This document shows positions 1 to 9,523 of a DNA stretch of 64,000 nt, one piece after another (the first letter of the stretch is position 1; each line of letters starts with the position of its first letter). Source of the DNA: Actibacterium sp. 188UL27-1 (GTDB lineage: Bacteria; Pseudomonadota; Alphaproteobacteria; Rhodobacterales; Rhodobacteraceae); the NCBI RefSeq assembly GCF_016901225.1, contig NZ_JAFEUL010000012.1, positions 62,001 to 126,000 of the forward strand, in the 5' to 3' direction. A model generated the notes under the pieces. That model saw only the letters and a program-made list of their open reading frames with translations. It did no database searches and was not told where the DNA came from. The position numbers and the translations under genes are program-made.

Positions 1-104
1 GAAACAAACCCGATCCAAAAGATCGGCACGGATGCGACCAGCAACAATGAAAACCAGAACAACCCCAGCGGGTTGAGCGTACGAACGGCCGTCGTAGTGT
101 TCAT
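1..104 (-). CDS. Exosortase-like membrane protein, N-terminal fragment
   Basis: Only the first 34 codons lie in the window, reading leftward off the edge. An ATG at 102-104 opens a frame with a short polar leader (MNTTTAVRTLNPLG) and a hydrophobic stretch ending in PIFWIGFV. That resembles the first membrane helix of exosortases, where a PxFWxGF-like motif precedes the catalytic region. The neighbours are the exopolysaccharide genes that usually accompany exosortases. The family call is an inference from this short piece plus context; no catalytic Cys, Arg or His is visible. An AGGA lies right against the start, so the true start could differ. Confidence 0.4.
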   Translation of the reverse strand, partial: MNTTTAVRTLNPLGLFWFSLLLVASVPIFWIGFV

Positions 105-221
105 TCCTGTCGTATCCCGATCTGTTTTGCGGATATAGGTCGATTCTGCTCAGGTCGGCATAGAGCAAAACCCATAAAAATTCGACCCGTTACCTAGATC
201 ACATGCGCGTCATAGAAGGCG

Positions 222-1613
222 CTAGGGTCGCAGGGAAAAGCTACGATTGATGGTCGCGAATAAGGTATTTCTGCGTCGCCCATCACCATCGTTCGTCTCG
301 GTCAACCCGTATTCATACCCGGTCCGCAATTGCCAATCATGCGTCAGATCCCGTGTGTAGGTCACACCAAGATTTGTACGGCTACGATCCGTACCATCGT
401 CGCCTTGAGCATCGCTTTCAGTAAGCGACAGATCCAGTTCCAGACCGGAGACGCGATCGATCTCGTGCCGGTAATTTGCGGAAAGACGCGTGTTGATAAA
501 GGAGTCGCCATCGGTGTCCGTGTTCGCGTTCTGACTGAACCGTATCCGGTAGGAGCCACGTTTCAGATCACCGGAATAGGTCAGCGCCAGCAAGGGGTCG
601 AAACCATTGCCGTTGGTTTGCGTGGCACCAACTGAAAAACTCAACTCACCCCGTTTCAATTCCAGATCACGGGCAACACGGATCGTTTGCCGCCGCCCAT
701 TCCGGATCAGGGTGTTCGAAAACGTCGCGCTGATCTGTCCATTTGGCCGATCATGCTCAATACCGAAATTGAAGGATGGGCCCTCATCGACATCGGTGGA
801 CCGGCCACCTGCCTCGTCCTGTTCCGTCTCGATCCGGACCGCGGACAGCCCGGCATTCACGCGGGTGGCGCGGGATATTTCGTAAACGAGGTTTGCACCA
901 TAGCTGGTGGTTTCCTGCTCTGTCTCAACATCGTCATCTTCGATGAGTTGGGATTGAGATGCGGTGAGCCGCAAGGTTGCAGATGGCGTTATCAGCAAGC
1001 GGAGCCCCGCATCGATCGAGAAAAACTCCGTATCTGTCAGTTCGTCGCTGGTCACGCCGTTGAAATTGCGGGTCCGGTAACGCAGATCAACATCCGTGCC
1101 CCAAGGGCCCTGTGGATTGGTCTCGAACGAAAAACGCAGATCGGTATCTACGCGTGTTCCATCATCTTCGATCAGATCCTCGTTCTCGAACTCATCCTCC
1201 ACCACGCGCGACCGGCTGACATCGGTTTCGCGGTAAGTGCCCAGGAACGAGAAATTGGCATTCGCGCCCTCGCGGCGATAGGCCAGCGTCGCGAACGGAT
1301 CTTCGAACACTGAAGTCGTCGTATCGTCCTGTGCGAAATACCCCGCCTCAAACCGGCCGCCGAAGGTCAACGCCAGATCGGATACCTTGGTTTGGCTGCG
1401 AGCACCGAAGGTGAGATTTGTGCGCGAAAGGGTCGAGCGTCCATTTGGATCTGCCACGTTTTCCAGGTTGTCGCTGGTCACGATCCCCGTGGACAGGTCG
1501 AGCGTGTATTCGATACCCGGAGGAGGCTGCCGCTCCTGCGCGACAACCCCACCCACGGATCCGATCACAATAGCTAGGCCCAGCGTTTTTCGGCGGGCAT
1601 CTCTCAGCCTCAT
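222..1613 (-). CDS. Outer-membrane beta-barrel protein of the EPS locus
   Basis: A 463-residue protein with an N-terminal signal peptide (basic MRLRDARRK, hydrophobic core, AQ cleavage region). The rest has alternating polar/hydrophobic residues typical of amphipathic strands (for example ATLRLTASQSQL and SGLELDLSLTES). It ends in an aromatic-containing tail, NRSFSLRP. This fits the 400-500 residue barrels found in exosortase/exopolysaccharide loci, presumed to act at the outer membrane in polymer export or anchoring. The ATG at 1613 is chosen over an upstream in-frame one because it starts 4 bp after the stop of the Wza-like gene and opens the signal peptide. The substrate is unknown; a general porin is the alternative. 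Confidence 0.65.
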   Translation of the reverse strand: MRLRDARRKTLGLAIVIGSVGGVVAQERQPPPGIEYTLDLSTGIVTSDNLENVADPNGRSTLSRTNLTFGARSQTKVSDLALTFGGRFEAGYFAQDDTTTSVFEDPFATLAYRREGANANFSFLGTYRETDVSRSRVVEDEFENEDLIEDDGTRVDTDLRFSFETNPQGPWGTDVDLRYRTRNFNGVTSDELTDTEFFSIDAGLRLLITPSATLRLTASQSQLIEDDDVETEQETTSYGANLVYEISRATRVNAGLSAVRIETEQDEAGGRSTDVDEGPSFNFGIEHDRPNGQISATFSNTLIRNGRRQTIRVARDLELKRGELSFSVGATQTNGNGFDPLLALTYSGDLKRGSYRIRFSQNANTDTDGDSFINTRLSANYRHEIDRVSGLELDLSLTESDAQGDDGTDRSRTNLGVTYTRDLTHDWQLRTGYEYGLTETNDGDGRRRNTLFATINRSFSLRP

Positions 1614-1617
1614 GGCG

Positions 1618-2214
1618 TCACTCGAACAGGCGGCGTTCGGGCACCAATATGACGTCGCCATCATGCAGCACAACATCACGGATAAGCCGAGCACCGCGCG
1701 ATAGGGCGTTATAATTCACTTTGACCAACTTCTCGGTATGGCCAACGCGCCGACGGATCTGAACCCGCTTGGTGGCGGCAAACTTGGTAAATCCGCCACT
1801 GGTCGACAGGAACTGGAGGATCGTCAAACCGGGTTCAACCTGTTTGGGGCCGGGGCTTGAAACCTCTCCCAGCAGGTAGATGGTCATGGTTTCCAAATCA
1901 GGTTCCGCGTCGAGTAGCCGATCGTTGATACGGCTGACGGCGACAAACACGGTTGGTGGGTTGGCAAAGTTTGGCGCCAAACGGCTGGTAATGGCACGGC
2001 GCACCTGCTCAACCGTTCTGCCGTTTACATTTACGGTGCCCGCCAATGGAAAACTGATCTGGCCATCCGGTGTTACCAGCACGTTCCTGTTAAGACTGTT
2101 ATCTTCAACGACTTCGATTTGCAGGCTGTCGCCCGGTTGGATGCCGTAGCTTCCCTGCGCCGTCGCTGCCGTGGCGAAGAACAATGAAAGAAGCAAAAAG
2201 CCAAGATACCGCAT
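1618..2214 (-). CDS. Wza-type polysaccharide export protein
   Basis: A 198-residue exported protein of the polysaccharide biosynthesis/export family. A signal peptide (LGFLLLSLFFATAATAQG) is followed by the export domain, starting YGIQPGDSLQIEVVEDN and containing VTPDGQISFPLAGTV. One SLBB domain follows, around residues 110-165 (YLLGEVSSPGPKQVEPG). The family forms the outer-membrane channel for capsular or exopolysaccharide. At about 200 residues it is the short form seen in exosortase-linked loci, not the 380-residue Wza, and it has no lipobox cysteine. The internal ATG at 2214 is taken because it opens the signal peptide. It is followed 4 bp later by the barrel gene, so the two are probably translated from one message. 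Confidence 0.85.
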   Translation of the reverse strand: MRYLGFLLLSLFFATAATAQGSYGIQPGDSLQIEVVEDNSLNRNVLVTPDGQISFPLAGTVNVNGRTVEQVRRAITSRLAPNFANPPTVFVAVSRINDRLLDAEPDLETMTIYLLGEVSSPGPKQVEPGLTILQFLSTSGGFTKFAATKRVQIRRRVGHTEKLVKVNYNALSRGARLIRDVVLHDGDVILVPERRLFE

Positions 2215-2343
2215 TTTCGATCTGCACCTGGAAATCATTTCTGGTCAAATCTGGAATAAGCGATTGGGGCAGGCCAGAGAAGGACCTGCACCATGTTTTG
2301 GTCTGAATTGGCGCAGGTCGTTAATATCCGTCGTTTTTTCGCA

Positions 2344-4797
2344 TCACTCAGACGGTGTGGTGGGGGCCGTTTCGGCGGATCCCAGCCGATCCAACTGCTC
2401 CCGCGCATCCTCGAACGCGGCCCGGGGGTCATCCCCAGCAAGGTCCAGCGCCTGTTCCAGAAGCGGTTTGGCCTTAGCCGGTTGGTTCAAGGCGATATAG
2501 ACCTTGGCTAAGTGGTATTGGACTGTCGGATCTTGCGGCAGACCTTCTGCGGCAGGTTCCAGATGGCGCAAGGCCTCCTCATAGTCGCCCCGCAGATAAG
2601 AGATCCAACCATAGGTGTCTTGGAAGGGTGCAAAATCGCTGTCGCGCAAACGCCGTGCGACGCGGTAGGCACGGTCAAGGCTCTCTGGATCATCGCGCAG
2701 CGTCGACAGCAAGCTGGCCAGGTTGTTGGCAATCACGCTGGTTGCAGTGTTCTGGTCGTAAAGTGCTTCATAGATCTCTAGCGCGCCTTCCTGATCTCCG
2801 CTTTGCTCAAGGCTACTGGCCAGCATCCATTGCAGGTTGGGTGATGCCGTCGTCGCCTCGATCCCCTCCCGCAATGTGGTGAGGGCTTCGTCTGACTGGC
2901 CTTGGGCATTCAAAGCGCGGACAAGCTCAATCCAGATACGCTCAGCATCGGAATTTTCGGCAAGGAGGGTGCGATACCCCTCGATCGCCTTGTCGGCCTC
3001 GCCCTGCAACCCCCACACAACGGAACGAAGGAAGCGCAGGCCGCGATCATCGGGCCGAGTTACCATGAGGGTTTCGATATGGGCCGCCGCGACATCCGTA
3101 TCCCCATTGCGCAGGTGGAGATGCAACACACCTAGGTCCGCACCTAGATTGCCGCCATCCTCTTGCGAGAGTTCATCGAGGAACGAAAACACCTCTTCCT
3201 CGCGATCTTGTGCCGTCAAAACAGCAAGCTGCAATTGATCGGCAACCCTGCGTCCCATTTCGCTATCCAAGCGGCGCAGCGATCGCACGACCTGCTCTGC
3301 CCGGGGCCAATCCTGCAGCGCCACGTAGACGCCCCCAAGTTCGCGCAGCAATTCGGGATGACCCGGCGTGATGCGCAACGCATTGACCAAAGCCGCCTCT
3401 GCCGGGCGCAACCGGTTCTCCGCCAACAGGAACTGCGTGTAGATCAGGGCCGTTTGCGGGGCGTTGTTCGAAGCATCCACGGCAGACGCCAAGACCTCCC
3501 CCGCCAATTCCCGGTTGCCGTTGCGCACATGGGCTTGTGCCATCAGCGTCATCAATGTGTGATCATTGGGATCCTGGTCGAGCGCCCGGCGCAAATCGAC
3601 GATGGCCTGGTCCGCCTGATCATCTTCGATCAGCCAGGCTGCACGCACCTTGAGCGCTTCGACCAATTGACTGTCTTCGGTCAAAACCTTCTCGACAACT
3701 TCCCGGGCGCCAACATGGTTGCCGGTGTCGTCCAGCATCTGCGCCAGCAGAACACGCAATTCGCGGGTTTGGTCGTTCGATTCAGCGCCATCCAGGATCT
3801 CTTCCAGTTCGACCAGCGCCTTTTGCTTGAACCCATCTTCGAAATTCATGCGGGCGCGCATGGACCGAAAGAGCTGATCATTGGTCCCTTCATCGATCAA
3901 TTCGTCAAGCAACGCGCGCGCCTCATCACGACCGCGGATCTGTTCCATGAAACGAACCAGCGTGACTCGCTCTTCATCACCCGATGTATCGGTCGCAATC
4001 TGATCGCGCAGAAATTTCTCCGCCGACTCCTTGTCACCGCGAGACAAGTAAAACCGGATGAGGGTTTGGCGGATCCCGTTGTCATTGTCGAATTTGCCCA
4101 GCATGTCGCGCAGCAGGGCCTCGACTTTGTCATCTTCGCCGCGCCGGGCCAGCAATTCCAGCTTGATGCGATAGAATGCGCGGTTGTTGTCTTCAACTGC
4201 GAGGGCGGCATCAAGCTCCTCAAGTGCCGCGACCTCTTCCCCATCCCGGATCAAGGAGTTGATGACGATGCCACGGGCAATCATGCTATCCGGCAACTGT
4301 TCGGTGAGCGCCTTGGCTGTCTGTGCAACCTCGCGCCGTGTCCCGGGTTGCTCTTCCAAAACGGCATTTCTGTAGTTCACAGCCGCCTGGACGACCTGCA
4401 AGCCCGGATCGTCGGAATTGGTTCGCTGTGCCTCCTTCAGATACCGTTCGGCATCAGGATAGCGGTTAAATTCCAACGACAGCTCGGCCAAGGCAAGATA
4501 AGCATCCCACGCGTCGGGATGCTGCTCCACCAGCCGCAGATACTGCGAGAACGCCTCGTTCTTTTCGCCACGCTGCCGAACGGTAAGCGCATATAAAGAA
4601 CGTGCTTCGCGGTGGAATCCGTTGAGTTTGAAAACATTGCGAAGCTCGACCAATGCGCGGTCAACATCGCCTTCGGCAATTAATTCAAGGCTTCGTTGGT
4701 AATGCCCTTCGGCACGCTCTTCAGATGTCTGACAACCTGCAAGGCCCAGACATAAAAGCATGGCAAATAACAGGCGAGAGGGGGTAATAGACGGCAT
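2344..4797 (-). CDS. TPR-repeat lipoprotein of the EPS/exosortase locus
   Basis: An 817-residue lipoprotein. The signal sequence ends in the lipobox LAGC with Cys22. The remainder is a long run of tetratricopeptide repeats, recognisable by repeated patterns such as LAELSLEFNRYPDAERYLKEA, shortened in several copies, and DPTVQYHLAKVYIALNQP near the C-terminus. It resembles the giant TPR proteins (PrsT-like) of PEP-CTERM/exosortase loci, thought to scaffold polymer assembly or export in the periplasm. It precedes the Wza-like gene on the same strand, 129 bp away. The exact partner is unknown. Confidence 0.8.
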   Translation of the reverse strand: MPSITPSRLLFAMLLCLGLAGCQTSEERAEGHYQRSLELIAEGDVDRALVELRNVFKLNGFHREARSLYALTVRQRGEKNEAFSQYLRLVEQHPDAWDAYLALAELSLEFNRYPDAERYLKEAQRTNSDDPGLQVVQAAVNYRNAVLEEQPGTRREVAQTAKALTEQLPDSMIARGIVINSLIRDGEEVAALEELDAALAVEDNNRAFYRIKLELLARRGEDDKVEALLRDMLGKFDNDNGIRQTLIRFYLSRGDKESAEKFLRDQIATDTSGDEERVTLVRFMEQIRGRDEARALLDELIDEGTNDQLFRSMRARMNFEDGFKQKALVELEEILDGAESNDQTRELRVLLAQMLDDTGNHVGAREVVEKVLTEDSQLVEALKVRAAWLIEDDQADQAIVDLRRALDQDPNDHTLMTLMAQAHVRNGNRELAGEVLASAVDASNNAPQTALIYTQFLLAENRLRPAEAALVNALRITPGHPELLRELGGVYVALQDWPRAEQVVRSLRRLDSEMGRRVADQLQLAVLTAQDREEEVFSFLDELSQEDGGNLGADLGVLHLHLRNGDTDVAAAHIETLMVTRPDDRGLRFLRSVVWGLQGEADKAIEGYRTLLAENSDAERIWIELVRALNAQGQSDEALTTLREGIEATTASPNLQWMLASSLEQSGDQEGALEIYEALYDQNTATSVIANNLASLLSTLRDDPESLDRAYRVARRLRDSDFAPFQDTYGWISYLRGDYEEALRHLEPAAEGLPQDPTVQYHLAKVYIALNQPAKAKPLLEQALDLAGDDPRAAFEDAREQLDRLGSAETAPTTPSE

Positions 4798-4814
4798 CCA
4801 AATTCTCCAAGGTT

Positions 4815-4853
4815 GCCGCTTACTATAGCGGCGAGACTGGCCTGACCAGTCTC
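4815..4853 (-). promoter_or_regulatory. Two adjacent perfect hairpins in the TPR gene leader
   Basis: Two inverted repeats abut without a gap. GCCGCT/AGCGGC (4815-4820 with 4827-4832) is followed by GAGACTGG/CCAGTCTC (4833-4840 with 4846-4853, 5-nt loop). They lie between the sugar transferase stop (4923) and the TPR lipoprotein start (4797). There is no T-tract, so simple intrinsic termination is unlikely. An RNA-processing or leader structure, or protein-binding dyads, are possible. Confidence 0.4.
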
Positions 4854-4922
4854 ACCAACAGGACTGTGATCAGATCAATGCTCGCCGAAGCAAATAGCTG
4901 TGAAATGTGATCGAAGGCTAAA

Positions 4923-5609
4923 TTAGTAGCCCGTACCGCGCGCAACAACGCTCACCGTACGATACAAAATCGCGACATCGGTCGAGAACGACATCTGGTC
5001 GGCATACTTTGTATCAAACCGGGCGCGACCGCTGAATTCACAGTTGTTCCGCGCAGAGATCTGCCAAAGCCCAGTAATACCAGGCCGGACGCTGTAATAG
5101 GCGGCACCCGGATACAACTTTTGCTGGTTGCACATCATGGGACGTGGTCCGACCAACGACATGTCGCCGGTCAAGACGTTCCACAACTGTGGCAACTCAT
5201 CCAAAGATGTCTTGCGAAGGATGCGCCCAATATTGGTGATCCGAGGGTCATTCTTGAGCTTTTGGCTCCGCTGCCATTCCGCGCGAGCGTCAGCATCATG
5301 GGCCAGATGATTTGCCAATTGCGTATCGGCGTCATGGACCATCGTCCGCAATTTCCAGATCTTGAAGACGCGGCCGAAACGTCCCACACGTTGCTGCCGA
5401 TAGAAGGGCGAATTGCCATCCCGTGCTATCAATAGCGCCATGATTGCAACAAGCGGCACAACCAACGGTGCCGCCAGCAGGATTAACGCGATATCCAACG
5501 CGCGCTTCATCCCGTTGCGGTAGTATCCCTGCCGGCGTTGCACCGGAAAGACCTGAGCGGCCAACACTGGCTCGCCCTGATCAGCAACAGTTGCGAAATG
5601 TGCAGTCAT
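4923..5609 (-). CDS. Polyprenyl-phosphate sugar-1-phosphate transferase (priming)
   Basis: A 228-residue bacterial sugar transferase. A hydrophobic hairpin (ALILLAAPLVVPLVAIMALLIA) sits near residue 45. The conserved cytosolic catalytic domain follows with GRFGRVFKIWKLRTMV, DELPQLWNVLTGDMSLVGPR and RPGITGLWQISAR. It is expected to move a sugar-phosphate from a nucleotide sugar to undecaprenyl phosphate, the first step of exopolysaccharide repeat-unit assembly. It is the short WcaJ-C-terminal/PssY type without the CoA-binding-like N-terminal region. An AAGGAAT site lies just upstream of the ATG. It heads the minus-strand arm and is divergent from the ExeA-like ATPase gene, with a 597-bp spacer. 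Confidence 0.88.
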   Translation of the reverse strand: MTAHFATVADQGEPVLAAQVFPVQRRQGYYRNGMKRALDIALILLAAPLVVPLVAIMALLIARDGNSPFYRQQRVGRFGRVFKIWKLRTMVHDADTQLANHLAHDADARAEWQRSQKLKNDPRITNIGRILRKTSLDELPQLWNVLTGDMSLVGPRPMMCNQQKLYPGAAYYSVRPGITGLWQISARNNCEFSGRARFDTKYADQMSFSTDVAILYRTVSVVARGTGY

Positions 5610-6206
5610 TTTATTCCTTACACCTATCGGCTAGGACCATGCGGTCGGGTGTGTGCATAACTGTGCGCTTCGGACCCATCATTTACTTCTCTGGGGTACA
5701 AATACCCGCTTACTGCTAAGGACTTAATGTAAAGTTTAGACAAAGAGAAGGCGGTGTCGCCGAAAGATCACCCATGGTTAACTCACTGTTTAAATTCAAT
5801 TTTCACCAAAAACACCTCAGCCGCTGCCCAATTATGCCGCATTGTTGGGCATTTTCCGCGCAGTGTTATCCCCAGTGGTAGCGGATATCGGCTCATTGTT
5901 AAGGGGTTCATTCCGGTGTTCTTCCCCATTGCGCCTGAATTCCTAGCGATTTGCGGAAAGGCTGTGCTGCACTTTGTGTTGAATTCGGCGACCATTTGAT
6001 TGGAGCGCCATATTGTTGCCAATGTCGCAACAACATCTTTCGGAATAGTTCTTGGTAGGGCGAATCTCATCGATCGCCGATTCTGCGGCAAGATAGGGGC
6101 TGGACGCTTGAGAAAAGATGCGCAACACAGCCTCGACTTCCCAAGCTGATGCATGATCCTTATGTATGCGGCTCACCTCGGTAAACGGCTCGTGTGACTC
6201 GGCAAG
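5610..6206. other. 597-bp divergent intergenic region of the EPS locus
   Basis: This spacer separates the two divergent arms of the exopolysaccharide locus and is less GC-rich than the genes around it. It should hold both promoters and any upstream regulatory sites. I see several ATTGTTG/ATTGTTAAG-like words (near 5840, 5898 and 6013) but no clear dyad, no recognisable small-RNA structure and no open frame with a convincing ribosome-binding site. Confidence 0.5.
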
Positions 6207-7064
6207 ATGGTTGGCGCATCAGATATCTACACAGAGTATTTCGGATTGCGGGAGCGGCCCTTCACGCTGCTGCCCGATCCTGATTTCGTTTTCTGGTCCC
6301 GCGGACACCGCGCTGCCTATACCATATTAGAGTATGGTATTGTTATGCGGGCGCCCATCACGGTGCTGACCGGTGAGGTCGGTGCGGGCAAGACCACCCT
6401 CTTGCAGCACCTGCTGAACTCCATCCAAGACGATACGACCATCGGGCTGATCTCGAACGCCCAGGGCGATCGAGGTGATTTGCTGCGCTGGGTTTTGAAT
6501 TCATTTGGAATCGAGACGGGCCGCGACCTTGACTATGTCGGCATGTTCCAGCTGTTGCAGGACTTCTTATTGGGGGAATACGCCGATGGTCGCCGCGTCA
6601 TCATCGTGATCGATGAGGCACAGAACCTGACTGCGGAAGTGCTTGAAGAACTTCGCATGTTGACCAACATCAATACCAACAAGGATGAGTTGTTGCAGCT
6701 GGTCCTTGTCGGTCAGCCGGAATTACGGGCTAAAATCGTCCGACCGGAACTGAGCCAGTTTGCTCAGCGGGTCGTTGCAAGCTATCATCTGCTTCCGATG
6801 TCGGAAGACACGGTATCACAGTATATCAAGCATCGCCTGAAACATGCAGGCGGCAAAGGTGATGAGTTCACGAAGGAAGCTGTGGAGCTTGTCTATCAAC
6901 ATACCGGCGGGGTGCCCCGTCTTGTGAACAAGTTATGTGATTTTGCCATGGTATATGCCGCGATGGGGGAAGAGCGGAGTATTACCGAGACAACCGTACA
7001 ACAAGTCATCAGCGATGGCGTTTTCGTCACTGCGATTACCCTCACCGAACGAGCTGCTGAATGA
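6207..7064 (+). CDS. ExeA/GspA-like AAA ATPase of the EPS locus
   Basis: A 285-residue P-loop ATPase. It opens with the family signature YTEYFGLRERPFTLLPDPDF. Walker A is GEVGAGKTT near residue 56, Walker B is VIIVIDEAQNL near residue 135, and a C-terminal lid carries HTGGVPRLVNKLC. These ATPases belong to the ExeA/XrtA-associated ATPase family and sit next to chain-length and tyrosine-kinase genes in exosortase/EPS loci, where they are thought to energise or control assembly. No peptidoglycan-binding C-terminal domain is present. The next gene starts inside the last codon (4-bp overlap), implying coupled translation. The ribosome-binding site at 6207 is weak. Confidence 0.82.
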   Translation: MVGASDIYTEYFGLRERPFTLLPDPDFVFWSRGHRAAYTILEYGIVMRAPITVLTGEVGAGKTTLLQHLLNSIQDDTTIGLISNAQGDRGDLLRWVLNSFGIETGRDLDYVGMFQLLQDFLLGEYADGRRVIIVIDEAQNLTAEVLEELRMLTNINTNKDELLQLVLVGQPELRAKIVRPELSQFAQRVVASYHLLPMSEDTVSQYIKHRLKHAGGKGDEFTKEAVELVYQHTGGVPRLVNKLCDFAMVYAAMGEERSITETTVQQVISDGVFVTAITLTERAAE

Positions 7065-8632
7065 ACCCGGAACTTCGCTACTACCTCTCCGTTTTCTTCA
7101 AACGCTTTCCGCTGTTTGTCTTTGTGACATTGTTCGTGGCCGTACCGGCGGTGATGTTTTCCTTCTTGCTGCCACCGACATATTCGGCGCAGGCCCTGCT
7201 TTTGTATGAGCGAAGCCAGTTGAACGAAGATACCGGTCGGCGTGGTGGCGGATCTTTCCGACCCGCAGAAGAATTGCAAAAGGTGCGTCAGCAGCTTTTG
7301 ACCCGTCAGATCCTGATCGATATCGCCCGTGATCATAACGTGTTCGAAGGGATCCGGACCATGCCGCCGGATCAGATCGTCAGCTCCATGCGGGCCAACA
7401 CCACGATCAACAACAATACCGGCCGCGACAGTGCCACCTTCATGCGCGTGCGATTTGAAGGGCGCAGTGGCACGATCGCCTCCGCGGTGGCCAACGACTA
7501 TGTTACGCGGATACAAGATTTGTCAGCCCGTGCACAGCGTGATCGATCAGGTGGAACAACGGCGTTTTTCGAGCAGGAGGTAAACCGCCTCAGCAACGAA
7601 CTTGCACTGAAGAGTGCTGAGATCGTGGAATTCAAAAATGAGAACCCCGAAAACCTACCGGAGCGGCTTAATTTCCAACTGAACGAGCAATCGCGGTTGC
7701 AAGAACGCGTCACTCGGTTGGAACGCGATATCGACTCGCTTCGTGATCGGCGCAACCGGATCGTATTGATCTACGAAAACTCCGGATCGGTCGAAACCAC
7801 CGAGAGGCGGAGCCCCGATGAGGCGCGTTTGGCCAATCTGGAAGCTGAATTGGACGAGTTGCTGATTGTTTTGTCCCCGCAGAACCCCCGCGTGTCAGTG
7901 CTGCAAGCTCGGGTCGATCGTCAGCGTGAAAAGGTTGCGGCACAGCTCTCCGCGACCTCCATCGACGGGGAAACCGACACCGATGCCAACGCGCCCCTTG
8001 ATCGTGATGCCGCGCTGTTCCAGGCCGAACTGGATGAGATCGATGCGCGCATCGCCGACAATGAGGCAGAACTGACGGCAACGCAGAAGCGTCTCATCGA
8101 ATTGGATGACTCGATCACCCGGACACCTACGGTTGCGATCACGCTTGACGGTTTGGAGCGGGAGAAAGATGCAATTCAGCGACAATACGACATCGCCGAA
8201 GGCAACCTAGCCAGGGCGGCTTTGGAGGAACGCAAGATCACCGGCGCCCTGTCGGCCCGCTTTGTGGTGGTGGAAAACGCGGTTGCGCCCAATCAACCGT
8301 TCAGTCCAAACAGACCGTTCATCGCGGGTGCCGGGATCGGCGGCGGCCTAATGCTAGGCTTTGCGCTGATTGTGCTGCTTGAACTCATGAACAAATCGAT
8401 CCGCCGTCCGATGGAGTTGACCAACGGCCTCGGCGTCGCGCCTATGGCCACTATCCCTTACATCATGACAGCGAATGACCGGCTCAAACGCCGCGTCTGG
8501 ACCCTAGCCGTGGTGCTGACGATCTGCGTCTCGGTTCCGGCAGCCATGTATTACATCCACCTGAATTTGTATCCGCTGGATCGGGTGATCGACGCGTTTA
8601 TTGAGCAGTTCCGCTCTTTGAACCTCCTCTGA
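7061..8632 (+). CDS. Wzz/GumC-type polysaccharide co-polymerase
   Basis: A 523-residue inner-membrane protein with an N-terminal helix (residues about 18-40) and a C-terminal membrane region (about 410-440 and 475-500). Between them is a long periplasmic part rich in heptad-like coiled coil (RLQERVTRLERDIDSLRDRR and neighbours). This is the topology of Wzz/GumC chain-length determinants. The proline-rich stretch before the second helix (NQPFSPNRPF) matches the family. It is expected to set polymer length and contact the outer-membrane exporter, working with the separate tyrosine kinase encoded next. It overlaps the ATPase gene by 4 bp. Confidence 0.85.
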   Translation: MNPELRYYLSVFFKRFPLFVFVTLFVAVPAVMFSFLLPPTYSAQALLLYERSQLNEDTGRRGGGSFRPAEELQKVRQQLLTRQILIDIARDHNVFEGIRTMPPDQIVSSMRANTTINNNTGRDSATFMRVRFEGRSGTIASAVANDYVTRIQDLSARAQRDRSGGTTAFFEQEVNRLSNELALKSAEIVEFKNENPENLPERLNFQLNEQSRLQERVTRLERDIDSLRDRRNRIVLIYENSGSVETTERRSPDEARLANLEAELDELLIVLSPQNPRVSVLQARVDRQREKVAAQLSATSIDGETDTDANAPLDRDAALFQAELDEIDARIADNEAELTATQKRLIELDDSITRTPTVAITLDGLEREKDAIQRQYDIAEGNLARAALEERKITGALSARFVVVENAVAPNQPFSPNRPFIAGAGIGGGLMLGFALIVLLELMNKSIRRPMELTNGLGVAPMATIPYIMTANDRLKRRVWTLAVVLTICVSVPAAMYYIHLNLYPLDRVIDAFIEQFRSLNLL

Positions 8633-8659
8633 CGCGCGACGCGAGATCGGACGAACACG

Positions 8660-9505
8660 ATGGAAAAACTGCAAGCGGCCCTCCAGAAAGCGCGCGAAAA
8701 GCGTGCGGAGACATTGAATGAGCCGACTCCGACGAAATCAGCCCGCCCCAAAAGTCGCCTGTTACGCAATGATAAACCGGATCTCACCACCCTTTGGGCC
8801 GATCTCGAACCCATGGATATCGACAAGACCCGGCTGCGACGCCGCAAGTTGTTAACCATAGATGCGGGACATGAAGCGACACCGTTCGACATGTTGCGCA
8901 CCAAAGTGCTTCAGACCCTTGCCGCCAATGACTGGAAACGTATCGCGATCACATCGCCCTCTCCCGGTTCGGGCAAAACAACGACCAGCGCTAATTTGGC
9001 GGCATCCCTCAGCCGTCAGTCCGAACTGCGGATCATGTTGATGGATATGGATATGCGTCGCCCGGCCCTGTCGAACGCCTTTATGCAACGTGGTACCAAA
9101 AGCACGTCCGATGTTCTGGAAGGACGGGTCACCTTTGCCGATCAAGCGCTATGGATCGGCACCAATCTGGCGATATCGATGAATTTCAACGCCATGCGCG
9201 ACCCGTCGGATTTGTTTCTTCGCCAACGCACATCGGAAGTGCTGGACGAGATCGAGAAAACTTACAAACCCAATGTGATGCTATTCGATATGCCACCGCT
9301 CTTGGTGAATGACGACACGTCGGCCTTCCTCAAAAACGTCGACTGCGCGATGATCGTGGTGGAAGCCGGTGTCTCGACCCTCGAACAGGTTGATATGTGC
9401 GAAAAGGAGCTTGCCGAGCAGACAAATGTCATGGGCATGGTCCTGAACAAATGCCGCTTCCATTCGGATGGTTACGGCTATTACAGCTACAACAAAAGCT
9501 ACTGA
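8660..9505 (+). CDS. CpsD/CapB-like tyrosine autokinase
   Basis: A 281-residue BY-kinase-type P-loop protein. Walker A is SPSPGSGKTTTSANLA near residue 105. Walker A' is LMDMDMRRPALS, and a further Walker element is VMLFDMPPLL near residue 210. The C-terminus GYGYYSYNKSY is a tyrosine cluster of the kind that is autophosphorylated. BY-kinases cycle phosphorylation with a Wzz-type partner to control exopolysaccharide polymerisation, and that partner is the preceding gene. The membrane activator and kinase are separate genes here, as in CapA/CapB, not fused as in Wzc. Confidence 0.85.
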   Translation: MEKLQAALQKAREKRAETLNEPTPTKSARPKSRLLRNDKPDLTTLWADLEPMDIDKTRLRRRKLLTIDAGHEATPFDMLRTKVLQTLAANDWKRIAITSPSPGSGKTTTSANLAASLSRQSELRIMLMDMDMRRPALSNAFMQRGTKSTSDVLEGRVTFADQALWIGTNLAISMNFNAMRDPSDLFLRQRTSEVLDEIEKTYKPNVMLFDMPPLLVNDDTSAFLKNVDCAMIVVEAGVSTLEQVDMCEKELAEQTNVMGMVLNKCRFHSDGYGYYSYNKSY

Positions 9506-9523
9506 CGCGGGACCGGGGTTGCG

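Noticed and set aside
3163-4596. A 477-codon plus-strand open frame opposite the TPR lipoprotein gene
   Set aside because: It is a shadow of the repeat-rich TPR coding sequence. No ribosome-binding site or family match was found.
5783-6154. A 123-codon minus-strand frame in the EPS divergent spacer
   Set aside because: No ribosome-binding site, no recognisable domain, and atypical composition. It is more likely open by chance in a promoter region.
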